Part shown: positions 7,831-15,814 of the stretch, in pieces | How positions within the stretch are numbered: position 1 is the stretch's first letter | Layout: the number at the start of each line of letters is the position of its first letter | Assembly: GCA_045544515.1 (NCBI GenBank) | Contig: JAZPZD010000008.1 | Coordinates: 59,570 to 123,569, forward strand | DNA length: 64,000 nucleotides | Source of the DNA: RGIG8748 sp045544515 | GTDB lineage: Bacteria > Bacillota > Clostridia > UMGS1810 | Direction: 5' to 3' | The notes under the pieces: generated by a model | The model's database searches: none | Told to the model about the DNA's origin: nothing | Seen by the model: the letters and a program-made list of their open reading frames with translations, nothing else | Program-made: the position numbers and the translations under genes

Positions 7831-8430
7831 ATGAATGAGATTTTTACATCTTTTGTAATAGTAATTTGCTCGTTACTAATTCTATGGGCGATATATTTTG
7901 TTTTTAAACCAAGAAAAAGAGCCGTATCTCACGCCAAAGAAGAAAGCGGTGAGGCATTATCAAAAGGTGATTACTTCAAGCTATATGCCTTTGCTGATGG
8001 AAAGCCACTCCCACTCGAAAGTGTAAAAGACGATGTATTTAACTCCCTGACTCTGGGCGACGGCATAGCAATAATACCAAAGGCAAATGAGCTCTATGCC
8101 CCCTGTGATGCACTCGTTACAAGTATTGCAGATACAAACCACGCTGTAAACCTTAAATGCGACAACGGGATAAAGATACTTCTTCATATAGGGATAGATA
8201 CAGTTAATCTCAAAGGAAGATTTTTTACACGGCATATAAAAGAAGGCACCAAGGTAAAAAAAGGCTCAAAGCTAATAAGCTTTGAGCTTGACAAGATAAA
8301 ATATCTCAAATATGACCCGACAATATGTATGGCAATATACGGGGATAAAAAGATAAATCTGATAAAGAACATTGATGCAGTAAAAAGTGTAACCAGCAAA
8401 GATGTTATACTTGCAATAAAGGAGATGTAA
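7831..8430 (+). CDS. Membrane-anchored PTS EIIA (glucose-type) domain protein
   Basis: 199 residues. Residues 5-27 are one transmembrane helix, then a basic linker, then an EIIA-Glc/Crr fold: an LYAPCDA strand, a HAVNL box (first active-site His) and LLHIGIDTVNL (phospho-accepting His), ending in KEGTKVKKGSKLISFELD. In the phosphotransferase system EIIA-Glc passes phosphate from HPr to EIIB and acts as a regulator. The family is usually soluble or fused to a permease; a stand-alone EIIA tethered to the membrane is uncommon. No EIIB or EIIC is adjacent, so its partner is unknown and a regulatory role is possible. Its SD lies in the terminator stem of the atp operon. Confidence 0.8.
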   Translation: MNEIFTSFVIVICSLLILWAIYFVFKPRKRAVSHAKEESGEALSKGDYFKLYAFADGKPLPLESVKDDVFNSLTLGDGIAIIPKANELYAPCDALVTSIADTNHAVNLKCDNGIKILLHIGIDTVNLKGRFFTRHIKEGTKVKKGSKLISFELDKIKYLKYDPTICMAIYGDKKINLIKNIDAVKSVTSKDVILAIKEM

Positions 8431-8436
8431 TTTGTT

Positions 8437-8982
8437 TTACAGCTCCTTTTTAAATAACTTACTCTTAAATATTAATGATACTATCATTGCAAAAAAGCAA
8501 CCTGTCAATGCCCCCAATGAATCTGTCAAAATATCAATCCACTGAAAAGTCCTGCCCTTTACAAATATCTGGTGTATCTCATCGGTAAGAGCACAAAAAG
8601 CCGAAAACATAACCGCAGTTAGTGTTGCCGTAAGTACAAAATACCAAAAATCCCTGCGTCTTAACTCAAGGAATGCCAATGTCAGAAGAAAGGCAAAAAA
8701 ACCAAGCGGTATAAATTCTGCATAATGTGCAACCGAGCGTATTTTCACATTCACCTTGGCTACCTTTTTGTTCTGTTCTGCCTTTGGAAGATTGTCAAAA
8801 TCCTTTACTGTATATTCGGTAACAGCTCTTGCAATCGTTTTGCTGGACTTGTTGGACTGTGCACTCTCCTTTGCAGAATTGGTCCATATAAAAGCCAGAT
8901 TGGCTACTATGATTACTGCAAGAAGTATCTTAAAAAACACTACCAATTTTGTATTTTCTCTTATTTTGAAACTATAAAACAT
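8437..8982 (-). CDS. VanZ-like family membrane protein
   Basis: 181 residues with an N-terminal transmembrane helix and three more in the second half. The VanZ signature is clear: AHYAEFIPLGFF, a conserved DEIHQIFVKGR loop and FQWIDILTDSLGALTG. VanZ proteins give low-level teicoplanin resistance in enterococci; the biochemical role is unknown. ATG at 8982 overlaps the wecB stop (ATGA), so it is co-translated with the surface-polysaccharide operon. About 45 residues between the first two helices form an extracytoplasmic Lys-rich insert. A weak GGAG/CTCC hairpin lies between this stop and the convergent EIIA gene. Confidence 0.85.
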   Translation of the reverse strand: MFYSFKIRENTKLVVFFKILLAVIIVANLAFIWTNSAKESAQSNKSSKTIARAVTEYTVKDFDNLPKAEQNKKVAKVNVKIRSVAHYAEFIPLGFFAFLLTLAFLELRRRDFWYFVLTATLTAVMFSAFCALTDEIHQIFVKGRTFQWIDILTDSLGALTGCFFAMIVSLIFKSKLFKKEL

Positions 8983-10079
8983 CAAAGCTTACCCTCTAAT
9001 ATATCAGCTATTCGTACGCTGGCAAATCCGTCTCCGTAAGGATTGGACGCCATACTCATCTTTGTGTACGCATCTTTATCTTCAAGCAATTCTTTAAAGT
9101 TTTGGTATATTACATCTTCATCTGTTCCCACAAGCTTTAGTGTACCTGCCTCGAGTCCTTCGGGTCTTTCGGTGGTATCTCTCATTACAAGAACAGGCTT
9201 GCCAAGTGACGGTGCCTCCTCCTGTATTCCGCCGCTATCGGTTAATATCATATAGCTTCTGGACAAAAAGTTGTGAAAATCCAGAACTTCAAGCGGTTCT
9301 ATGATATGAATTCTGTCGCATCCGCCAAGCTCCTCGTTTGCAGCTTCCCGTACAAGTGGGTTCATATGAATGGGATATATCGCCTTTACATCGGGATGTT
9401 CGTCCATTATGCGTCTTATGGCACGGAACATATTGTGCATAGGCTCACCCAGATTTTCCCGTCTGTGAGCCGTTATCACTATGAGACGGCTGTCTGATGC
9501 CCATTCGAGTTCGGGATGGGTGTAATCTTCTCTTACTGTGGTTTTAAGTGCATCAATGGCGGTGTTACCCGTAACATACACAGACTTTTCATCTTTGCCC
9601 TCTTTTATCAAATTCTGTTTGGAAATCTCGGTAGGTGCAAAGTTATAATGTGATATTATACCCACTGCCTGACGGTTAAATTCCTCGGGATACGGAGAAT
9701 ATATGTTGTAAGTTCTAAGTCCTGCCTCCACATGTCCTACAGGTATCTGCATATAAAAGCAAGCCAATGCAGTAACAAATGTGGTAGAGGTATCTCCGTG
9801 TACAAGCACAACATCGGGCTTTACCTCTTCGAGAACAGACTTTATCCTGTCTAATATAAGTGTGGTTATATCAAAGAGTGTCTGTTTTTGTTTCATTATA
9901 GAAAGGTCATAGTCGGGAACCACATCAAATGCCTCAAGCACTTGAGTAAGCATCTCCCTGTGCTGACCGGTAACACACACAACGGTCTTTAGTGTTTCCC
10001 TCTTCTTTAATTCATTTACAAGCGGGCACATTTTTATTGCTTCCGGTCTTGTACCAAATACAAGCATTACGGTTTTCAT
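8982..10079 (-). CDS. wecB: UDP-N-acetylglucosamine 2-epimerase (non-hydrolysing)
   Basis: Interconverts UDP-GlcNAc and UDP-ManNAc for teichoic-acid linkage units or capsules. 365 residues, the usual size. GTRPEAIKM at the N-terminus, HGDTSTTF, GHVEAGLRT, the TAHRRENLG motif and LTDSGGIQEEAP are all present. It follows cpsD by 20 nt and overlaps the vanZ-like gene. Placed after a BY-kinase module, it probably supplies ManNAc units to an envelope polymer whose polymerisation that module controls. No glycosyltransferases are encoded nearby. Confidence 0.95.
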   Translation of the reverse strand: MKTVMLVFGTRPEAIKMCPLVNELKKRETLKTVVCVTGQHREMLTQVLEAFDVVPDYDLSIMKQKQTLFDITTLILDRIKSVLEEVKPDVVLVHGDTSTTFVTALACFYMQIPVGHVEAGLRTYNIYSPYPEEFNRQAVGIISHYNFAPTEISKQNLIKEGKDEKSVYVTGNTAIDALKTTVREDYTHPELEWASDSRLIVITAHRRENLGEPMHNMFRAIRRIMDEHPDVKAIYPIHMNPLVREAANEELGGCDRIHIIEPLEVLDFHNFLSRSYMILTDSGGIQEEAPSLGKPVLVMRDTTERPEGLEAGTLKLVGTDEDVIYQNFKELLEDKDAYTKMSMASNPYGDGFASVRIADILEGKL

Positions 10080-10099
10080 AATGTTCTCTCCAAGTGAGT

Positions 10100-10894
10100 T
10101 TATTTTTTGTTGAATTTAGAAGTCAATATTTTCCAAAAAGGTTTTTTGGATGCTTTGGGATCGTCAAAGCCTCGGGTATATCCTCTTCCATAGGCATATC
10201 CGTAGCCGTAGCTTCCGTAACTGCCACGATAGCTGTAGCCGTATCTGGAATCATCTTTGTCATTAACCTTGTTAAGTACACATCCCATAACCTTGCAGCC
10301 TGCATTGTCTAACTCTCTTATGGCTTGCTTGGCATTTTTTGTTGACACACTACCCGAAGAAACAACAAAAATAACCCCATCTGCAGCAGAAGCAGAAATA
10401 ACACCGTCTACAACATAACCTGCCGGAGGTGTATCTATAATGACATAGTCATACTTTTGCTTAAGTTCTTCTATAAGTTCATTGTATGTTTCCTGTGCCA
10501 GAAGCTCACTCGGGTTTGGAGGATATGCGCCAATCGGAATAAAATCGAGATTGGGATTTTGCGTCTGTACTATTACCTCATCGAGCGTGTTCTCACCTAC
10601 AAGGCAGTGTACAAAGCCTTTTAATTCACCTTTTAAATCTGTTACAGTTCTGTTTAAAAAGTTGGAATTTCTGAGGTCTACATCAAGATAAAGAGTCTTT
10701 TTCCCCATATCAGCAAGAGAATTTGCTATTCTGAATGATACTTCTGTCTTGCCCTCGCCGGGATATGTGCTTGTAAAAGCTATAACCTTTATGTTTTTAC
10801 CACTGAACTGTATGTTTGTTCTTAATTTTTTAAACGCTTCGCTCTCTGCAAAGGTCTTGCTCTTTAAAATTTTTACATTAACTTTGGTCTGCAT
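10100..10894 (-). CDS. cpsD: CpsD/CapB-type bacterial tyrosine kinase (BY-kinase)
   Basis: Cytosolic ATPase/autokinase controlling polysaccharide chain length. 264 residues. Walker A is YPGEGKT (near residue 45), Walker A' is the LDVDLRN segment, Walker B is YVIIDTPP. The C-terminus holds the tyrosine cluster (about a dozen Tyr within residues 210-240, alternating with Gly and Arg) that is autophosphorylated. It overlaps cpsC by one base (TAATG). In Gram-positive bacteria the activating membrane partner (CpsC) and the phosphatase (CpsB) are separate proteins, as found here. Confidence 0.93.
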   Translation of the reverse strand: MQTKVNVKILKSKTFAESEAFKKLRTNIQFSGKNIKVIAFTSTYPGEGKTEVSFRIANSLADMGKKTLYLDVDLRNSNFLNRTVTDLKGELKGFVHCLVGENTLDEVIVQTQNPNLDFIPIGAYPPNPSELLAQETYNELIEELKQKYDYVIIDTPPAGYVVDGVISASAADGVIFVVSSGSVSTKNAKQAIRELDNAGCKVMGCVLNKVNDKDDSRYGYSYRGSYGSYGYGYAYGRGYTRGFDDPKASKKPFWKILTSKFNKK

Positions 10895-11640
10895 TATTTA
10901 TCTGCTCCTTCCTTGTTATCAGAGGACTGTTTTGCTAAAGCTTTTTGGGTATCCCTTTCCTCTACATAAGGAACCGAAGCAAACACGATAAGTCCGAGAC
11001 TTCTCTCAACATCGTCTGCAGTATATATTCTGCTGTTGATAAGTCTTAAAAGGATTACAGCCGCCGCAACAATAAACGCTCCTGCAAAGGCGCCCATAAT
11101 GGTGTTTTTAAGTACATTGGGAGATATCGGTTGCGTGGGGGTTTCTGCCTTTTCTATAACGCTTAAGCTCGTTATGCCTACATTTTTTACCAAAACCTCA
11201 TCGGCAATCTTACTAAACTGCGAAGCAATGTCCTTTGCTGTTTCGGGATCCCAGTGTGTAGCAGAAATTTTGATAACGAGGGTATCCTCGGGCGAGGAAA
11301 TACTTGTTATCTGTCTTAAACCGGAAACAGACATATCAAGAGAGAGAGTATCTATTACCTCCTGCATCGTTTCAGCACCGTTTAATACCTCCATACTGTT
11401 GTTGATAAGAAGTATTTTGGATGTAGAATCAGCATACATATTTGATGCAGATACATCAAAATCTTTTACCAAAAGCTGTGTGGAAGACCTGTACATAGGT
11501 ACTATTGATGTAATGGTATACACAAAGGAAAGCACACCTGCGATAATAGCTGCGAGTATAATCTTCCATATATTTTTTCTTACAACAAACAGCATATCCA
11601 GAATATTAATCTCGTTTTCGTTGAACTTTTCATTTTCCAT
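10894..11640 (-). CDS. cpsC: CpsC/Wzz-type polysaccharide chain-length regulator
   Basis: 248 residues with two transmembrane helices: one near residues 20-42 and one near 180-202, bracketing an extracytoplasmic domain. The proline-rich segment PTQPISPN just before the second helix is the hallmark of the Wzz/CpsC family. The short C-terminal cytosolic tail normally activates the kinase. It overlaps cpsB and cpsD by one base each (TAATG), indicating tight translational coupling. Confidence 0.9.
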   Translation of the reverse strand: MENEKFNENEINILDMLFVVRKNIWKIILAAIIAGVLSFVYTITSIVPMYRSSTQLLVKDFDVSASNMYADSTSKILLINNSMEVLNGAETMQEVIDTLSLDMSVSGLRQITSISSPEDTLVIKISATHWDPETAKDIASQFSKIADEVLVKNVGITSLSVIEKAETPTQPISPNVLKNTIMGAFAGAFIVAAAVILLRLINSRIYTADDVERSLGLIVFASVPYVEERDTQKALAKQSSDNKEGADK

Positions 11641-12371
11641 TATAGTTTCTCCTTAGATAATAAATATTTTTTTGCGTTGGTATGCAAAAGACTGTTTAAA
11701 TACTCTTCGTCTGCACATTTTAACACAAAGGCACAGCACTTTTGCATCTCATCAATTTCAAGTGCATCACGGTGTACATCTCCTGCAAGAAAATCTATCA
11801 GATGTCTTTGGAATATGGTTTTCATAAACTTTCTGTCCGCGAGTCTGACATTGCATACAGAGCGGATATTAACCTGCAAAAGTGCACCCATACTCTTAAC
11901 TTCATAGAGCATATCAATGTTTCTGTGGACACATTTGTATCTCTCTATATGCGCAAGAACCGGAACCAGACCTTGTGCAGTAATTTCCTTTACACAATGG
12001 ATTACTTCATCGTGATGAACATAGGGTGCAAACTCCACGAGGATATATTTGCTGTCGGAGAGAGTGTTGACCCTACCCTCTCTTATATACCGCTGTCCGT
12101 CTTGAGAATACTCCATTTCTGTACCGAGATGCAATTTTATAGGAATATTTTCCTCTATACACACATTACGCAAGTCATAGTAAACTTCCAGTATTTCACC
12201 GACTGATTTGGTATATCCCCGTCTTTTGCAGAAATGGGGCGTAACAAACAGCTCCGAAACACCGATTTTGCACATTTTGCGCAAAATTTGTATTGACTCA
12301 TCCATACTTACTGAACCATCATCTGTTTTGGGCAGAATATGTGAATGTATATCGACAAATTCTCTGTACAA
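11640..12371 (-). CDS. cpsB: CpsB/CapC-type tyrosine-protein phosphatase (PHP fold)
   Basis: Mn2+-dependent phosphatase that dephosphorylates the cognate BY-kinase. 243 residues. The PHP metal-binding motif DIHSHILP is at residues 7-14, with downstream ligands in TPHF, the HLGTE region and the GDVHRD segment. First gene of the cpsB-cpsC-cpsD-wecB-vanZ operon. A good sigma-A promoter lies at 12412-12440 on the same strand. Confidence 0.92.
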   Translation of the reverse strand: MYREFVDIHSHILPKTDDGSVSMDESIQILRKMCKIGVSELFVTPHFCKRRGYTKSVGEILEVYYDLRNVCIEENIPIKLHLGTEMEYSQDGQRYIREGRVNTLSDSKYILVEFAPYVHHDEVIHCVKEITAQGLVPVLAHIERYKCVHRNIDMLYEVKSMGALLQVNIRSVCNVRLADRKFMKTIFQRHLIDFLAGDVHRDALEIDEMQKCCAFVLKCADEEYLNSLLHTNAKKYLLSKEKL

Positions 12372-12411
12372 GACATTGTCCCCTCTTTACTATATATTTA
12401 CATACATTATA

Positions 12412-12440
12412 ATTGTAATATAAATTGCCCCGTTTGTCAA
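12412..12440 (-). promoter_or_regulatory. Promoter of the cpsB operon
   Basis: On the minus strand: TTGACA (12440-12435), 17-nt spacer, TACAAT (12417-12412), 41 nt before the cpsB ATG. Confidence 0.7.
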
Positions 12441-12533
12441 TAAATTCACGCTTGTTTGAGCGTTAAAAACTTTTTTGAGGTTTTTTACCAAAATTAGGCT
12501 TTTTTTTTATTAAAAAGTTACATCAAAAAATCA

Positions 12534-12562
12534 TTTACAATTTTGGCGTATTATGGTAGTAT
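12534..12562 (+). promoter_or_regulatory. Promoter of the purine permease gene
   Basis: TTTACA (12534-12539), 17-nt spacer, TAGTAT (12557-12562), 48 nt before the ATG at 12610. Between this and the divergent cpsB promoter is only A/T-rich sequence. No purine-riboswitch core was recognised. Confidence 0.55.
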
Positions 12563-12609
12563 TACTTTATAGGATTTTTCCTAACTTTATACTTTGGAGG
12601 TTTTAGAAA

Positions 12610-13965
12610 ATGGAAAAACTGTTTAAACTAAAACAGAACGGCACTAATGTAAAAACCGAAATCATTGCCGGTATCACAACATTCCTTGCAATGGCGTATA
12701 TCCTGGCAGTTAACCCCGGAATGCTCGGAATTATTCCCGATGGTCCCGGTGCATCGGCAATTTTTATGGCAACAGCTCTCTCTGCTGCAATTGCTACAAT
12801 ATGTATGGCGTTTTTTGCCAACTATCCTGTAGCTTTGGCATCAGGAATGGGTCTTAATGCATTCTTTACCTACACAGTATGTTTAACTATGGGTTATTCA
12901 TACAAAGTAGCATTAACAGCTATCTTATTTGAAGGTATAATCTTTATGATTCTATCTGTCTTCAAATTCAGAGAAGCTCTCGTTAACAAAATTCCGAAAA
13001 ACTTAAAGCTCGGTATTACCGCAGGTATTGGTCTGTTTATTACAATCATTGCTCTTATTAATGCAGGTGTTGTAATAAATAACGATTCTACATTAGTAGG
13101 TCTTGGAAATTTAGGCTCTCCTCAAGTTGTTCTTGCTATAATTGGTCTTTTAATTATCGGTGTATTACATCACTACAAAGTAAAAGGCGATATTCTTATA
13201 GGTATTTTAGCAACTTGGGTATTAGGTATCATAGCAGAATTAATTGGCTGGTATGTTGTTGATGTCGAAGCTGGTGTATATTCACTTATCCCCGACCTTT
13301 CATGGAAATCAATTAAAGCTAATTTTGCAGCTCCTGCTTTGTTCCAGTTTGACTTTGGATTTGTTAAAGACAACTTTATGTCTTTTGCAGTTGTAATGTT
13401 TACATTCCTTTATACTGACATATTCGACACAGTTGGTACATTAATTGGTGTTGCTCAAAAAGGTGACCTGCTTGAAGAAGACGGTTCACTTCCCAGAGCA
13501 GGTGGTGCTTTAATGGCAGATGCTGTTGGTACTATTGCCGGTGCATGTATGGGTACATCCACAGTTACAAGTTATGTTGAATCTTCAGCAGGTGTAGCTG
13601 CAGGCGGAAGAACAGGTTTAACTGCTTTAACAACAGGTATCCTCTTCTTAATCGCTATTCCTTTTGCACCATTGTTCCTTGCAATTCCCGGATTTGCTAC
13701 AACTCCTGCAATGTTATTTGTTGGTTTGCTTATGCTCTCTGCAGTAACCAAAATGGACTTTGACGGCGATGTTGCAGATGCTATCGGAGGTTTTCTTGCA
13801 ATCGTTATGATGCCTTTTGCATATTCCATTGCAACAGGTATTATGTTTGCTATGATTTCCTGGGTTGTGTTAAAGCTCTTAACCGGAAAAGCAAAAGATA
13901 TTTCACCAATCATGTGGATTTCGGTTGCACTCTTTGCAATATACATTTACACAACAATAGCATAA
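12610..13965 (+). CDS. AzgA-type purine (guanine/hypoxanthine or adenine) permease
   Basis: Cytoplasmic-membrane purine/H+ symporter of the NCS2 superfamily, AzgA-like branch. 451 residues, 12-14 hydrophobic segments. The N-terminus (EIIAGITTFLAMAYILAVNPGML), GMGLNAFFTYTV, FTFLYTDIFDTVGTLIGV and the glycine-rich GTSTVTSYVESSAGVAAGGRTGL loop are diagnostic. Related proteins are Bacillus PbuG/PbuO and E. coli GhxP/AdeP; the exact base cannot be assigned. SD GGAGG lies 9 nt before ATG. Codon usage is more A/T-rich than its neighbours. It ends before the MITE-like element. Confidence 0.93.
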   Translation: MEKLFKLKQNGTNVKTEIIAGITTFLAMAYILAVNPGMLGIIPDGPGASAIFMATALSAAIATICMAFFANYPVALASGMGLNAFFTYTVCLTMGYSYKVALTAILFEGIIFMILSVFKFREALVNKIPKNLKLGITAGIGLFITIIALINAGVVINNDSTLVGLGNLGSPQVVLAIIGLLIIGVLHHYKVKGDILIGILATWVLGIIAELIGWYVVDVEAGVYSLIPDLSWKSIKANFAAPALFQFDFGFVKDNFMSFAVVMFTFLYTDIFDTVGTLIGVAQKGDLLEEDGSLPRAGGALMADAVGTIAGACMGTSTVTSYVESSAGVAAGGRTGLTALTTGILFLIAIPFAPLFLAIPGFATTPAMLFVGLLMLSAVTKMDFDGDVADAIGGFLAIVMMPFAYSIATGIMFAMISWVVLKLLTGKAKDISPIMWISVALFAIYIYTTIA

Positions 13966-13975
13966 ATAAACATAA

Positions 13976-14277
13976 AAAGGCGGTCATTTGACCGCCTTTC
14001 AGCGTGTCGATAAAGTCGACACGCTGATTAGACGAACGAAAATGGACGCAGACGAGGAAGCGCGAAGCAGGCAGTACAAAAGTACGGCAATGAGCGATGA
14101 CGAAGTAAGCAAAGTGTATAAAATACTGGCTTTTGGCATTTATGACAAAAGCTACATAAATTAAAAAGCTCATTAGTAATGATTAAATATTCCTTACTAA
14201 TGAGCTTGATTTTTTGGTATTCACTTTGCGGTGCGTTCTTTTTCGACAGTCTGAAAGGCGGTCATTTGACCGCCTTT
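13976..14277. mobile_element. MITE-like element with terminal inverted repeats
   Basis: About 300 bp of non-coding DNA. The left end (13979-14010) and right end (14243-14275) are inverted copies of one another: each has a GGCGGTCA/TGACCGCC hairpin plus CTGAAAG and a TCGACA block, with a few mismatches. The left end continues into a second hairpin (CAGCGTGTCGA / TCGACACGCTG, 14000-14026). Inner GCAAAGTG (14109-14116) and CACTTTGC (14222-14229) are also inverted. No transposase is encoded. The end hairpins followed by T's double as terminators for the convergent flanking genes. Confidence 0.5.
14166..14207. terminator. Strong 14-bp hairpin inside the MITE-like element
   Basis: AAGCTCATTAGTAA pairs perfectly with TTACTAATGAGCTT across a 14-nt loop, with A's before and T's after. 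Likely bidirectional terminator. Confidence 0.65.
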
Positions 14278-14279
14278 TT

Positions 14280-14507
14280 CTATCTTTCTTCGTCTATTAT
14301 AGGCTTGGATTGTCTATAACTATATATGTCTGCATATGCTTCCATTACTTCGTCATCTGCAGGCGATACCTGAACAAGTCCCGTACACTCTGTTGCCGAT
14401 GCGGCATTTGCCATATATTCATCGGGAAAAAGGCGCATATCACCCGGTTCCATGGGCATTACAGGGAAATCCACCCTATCATATCCAACTTCTTTTTTTT
14501 CTTTCAT
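14280..14507 (-). CDS. Small conserved-looking protein, unknown function
   Basis: 75 residues, acidic, no membrane segment. It has an N-terminal Lys/Glu patch, a Met/Pro stretch (VMPMEPGDMRLFPDEYM) and a C-terminal TGLVQV...YADIYSY segment. AGGGAGTGAT lies 4 nt before the ATG, supporting translation. It is 50 nt downstream of the CLC gene on the same strand and is probably the last gene of that transcript; the MITE-like hairpin follows directly. The size and Pro/Tyr-rich ends recall small spore-coat-associated proteins, but no family is confidently recognised. Confidence 0.6.
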   Translation of the reverse strand: MKEKKEVGYDRVDFPVMPMEPGDMRLFPDEYMANAASATECTGLVQVSPADDEVMEAYADIYSYRQSKPIIDEER

Positions 14508-14557
14508 TTCGCATCACTCCCTATAAATATTATGACGCAAAACGATATTTTTATTAT

Positions 14558-15814
14558 TTAATTTGCATTTGCATTTATATAACTTTCGTCCAACTTAGAA
14601 TATACTAACTTCTGGCTTTTGTAAAGACCGCAGTTACCCGAAAAAAGATATGCTATTGCACAAGAATATGCAAGCGGCAGAGCCAAATCTCCGCTGAAAA
14701 CTTCTATTGCAAGAAAAACCGATGCTATGGGACAGTTGGTCACGCCGCAAAAAAGAGCAACAAATCCAACAGATGCACCAAACGCCATATCAATACCCAA
14801 AACAGCAGACAGAGCCGCACCAAAGGTAGAACCAACAAACAGACAAGGTACGATTTCTCCGCCTTTAAATCCTGCTGCAATCGTTATTGCAGTAAATACA
14901 ATTTTCAGTGCAAAAGCCTCAAAGCGGACATTGCCGGCAAAGGCTTTTTTTATCACATCCATACCTGCACCGTTGTAATCAAAATTACCCGCTATGAGAG
15001 TAAGACATATAAGAATTACACCGCCTGTAAGAGCACGGATGTATGCATTGGGGATATACTTTTTCAAATATTTTTCGGCATATCCTATGGCTCTGCAAAA
15101 TGCTATGCTTACAAGAGCACATAAAACTGCAAGCAGCGTAAGCTTAATACCAAATCCAATTGAAAACCCCGGAACACCGACACCAAAAAATCTTACGGGG
15201 CTTATGCCAAAAAGCGATGCTATCTGGTATCCTCCCATAGACGAAAGTACACAGGGAAAAAGGGCTCCGTAGTGCATTGTACCCACAGCTGCAACCTCAA
15301 TGGCAAAAACCGCTGCCGTAATTGGCGTGCCAAAAAGTGCCGAAAACACCGCCGCCATACCCGACATAACGATTATGTGCATATCACTATGCTTTAGTCT
15401 TGCGATTTTTCCCACCTTGTAGCCGATACTTCCGCCAAGCTGAAGAGCCGCACCCTCTCTGCCTGCTGAACCTCCCAGAAGATGGGTAACTCCCGCAGAA
15501 AAGAAGATAAGAGGTGCCAATACAAAAGGCACATTTTCGTCTTTTGTTACAGAATCTATAACTCTGTTTGTATCCAGTCTGCCACACTTTTTGTAAATGC
15601 CATACACAAAGGCTATTACAACGGCACCCAAAGGCAAAAGATAAATCAAAAAAGAGTTTTGCTCTCGTATATATGTGGCGTGGTCAATGCATATGTGAAA
15701 AAGACTTCCTGCCAAACCGCCGCAAACACCTGTAACAACAGCGAGCACTGTCCATTTGATAAAATATTTTATATAATCCAAGCTACTTTTGAAACTGTCT
15801 ATTGTTTTCATCAC
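14558..15814 (-). CDS. CLC-family anion channel/transporter, F(-)-type-like
   Basis: 418 residues, about ten hydrophobic helices. It carries GGSAGREGAALQLGG (the CLC GREG motif) and GFKGGEIVPCLFVGST, which replaces the usual GxFxP loop. Both resemble the fluoride/proton antiporter branch (CLC-F, EriC-F) more than Cl-/H+ exchangers, and the classical GSGIP motif is missing. CLC-F proteins protect against fluoride. No fluoride riboswitch was recognised upstream, because the gene overlaps the antiporter stop by four bases (ATGA). Substrate is therefore unproven. No cytosolic CBS domains. Confidence 0.8.
   Translation of the reverse strand: MMKTIDSFKSSLDYIKYFIKWTVLAVVTGVCGGLAGSLFHICIDHATYIREQNSFLIYLLPLGAVVIAFVYGIYKKCGRLDTNRVIDSVTKDENVPFVLAPLIFFSAGVTHLLGGSAGREGAALQLGGSIGYKVGKIARLKHSDMHIIVMSGMAAVFSALFGTPITAAVFAIEVAAVGTMHYGALFPCVLSSMGGYQIASLFGISPVRFFGVGVPGFSIGFGIKLTLLAVLCALVSIAFCRAIGYAEKYLKKYIPNAYIRALTGGVILICLTLIAGNFDYNGAGMDVIKKAFAGNVRFEAFALKIVFTAITIAAGFKGGEIVPCLFVGSTFGAALSAVLGIDMAFGASVGFVALFCGVTNCPIASVFLAIEVFSGDLALPLAYSCAIAYLFSGNCGLYKSQKLVYSKLDESYINANAN

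Noticed and set aside
12441..12609. Possible purine riboswitch before the AzgA-type permease
   Set aside because: No conserved three-way-junction core or loop-loop elements could be found; only A/T-rich sequence and a simple promoter.
13910..14173. 87-codon minus-strand frame inside the MITE-like element
   Set aside because: Covers hairpins and the end of the permease gene, and no SD was noted; typical spurious translation of a repeat.
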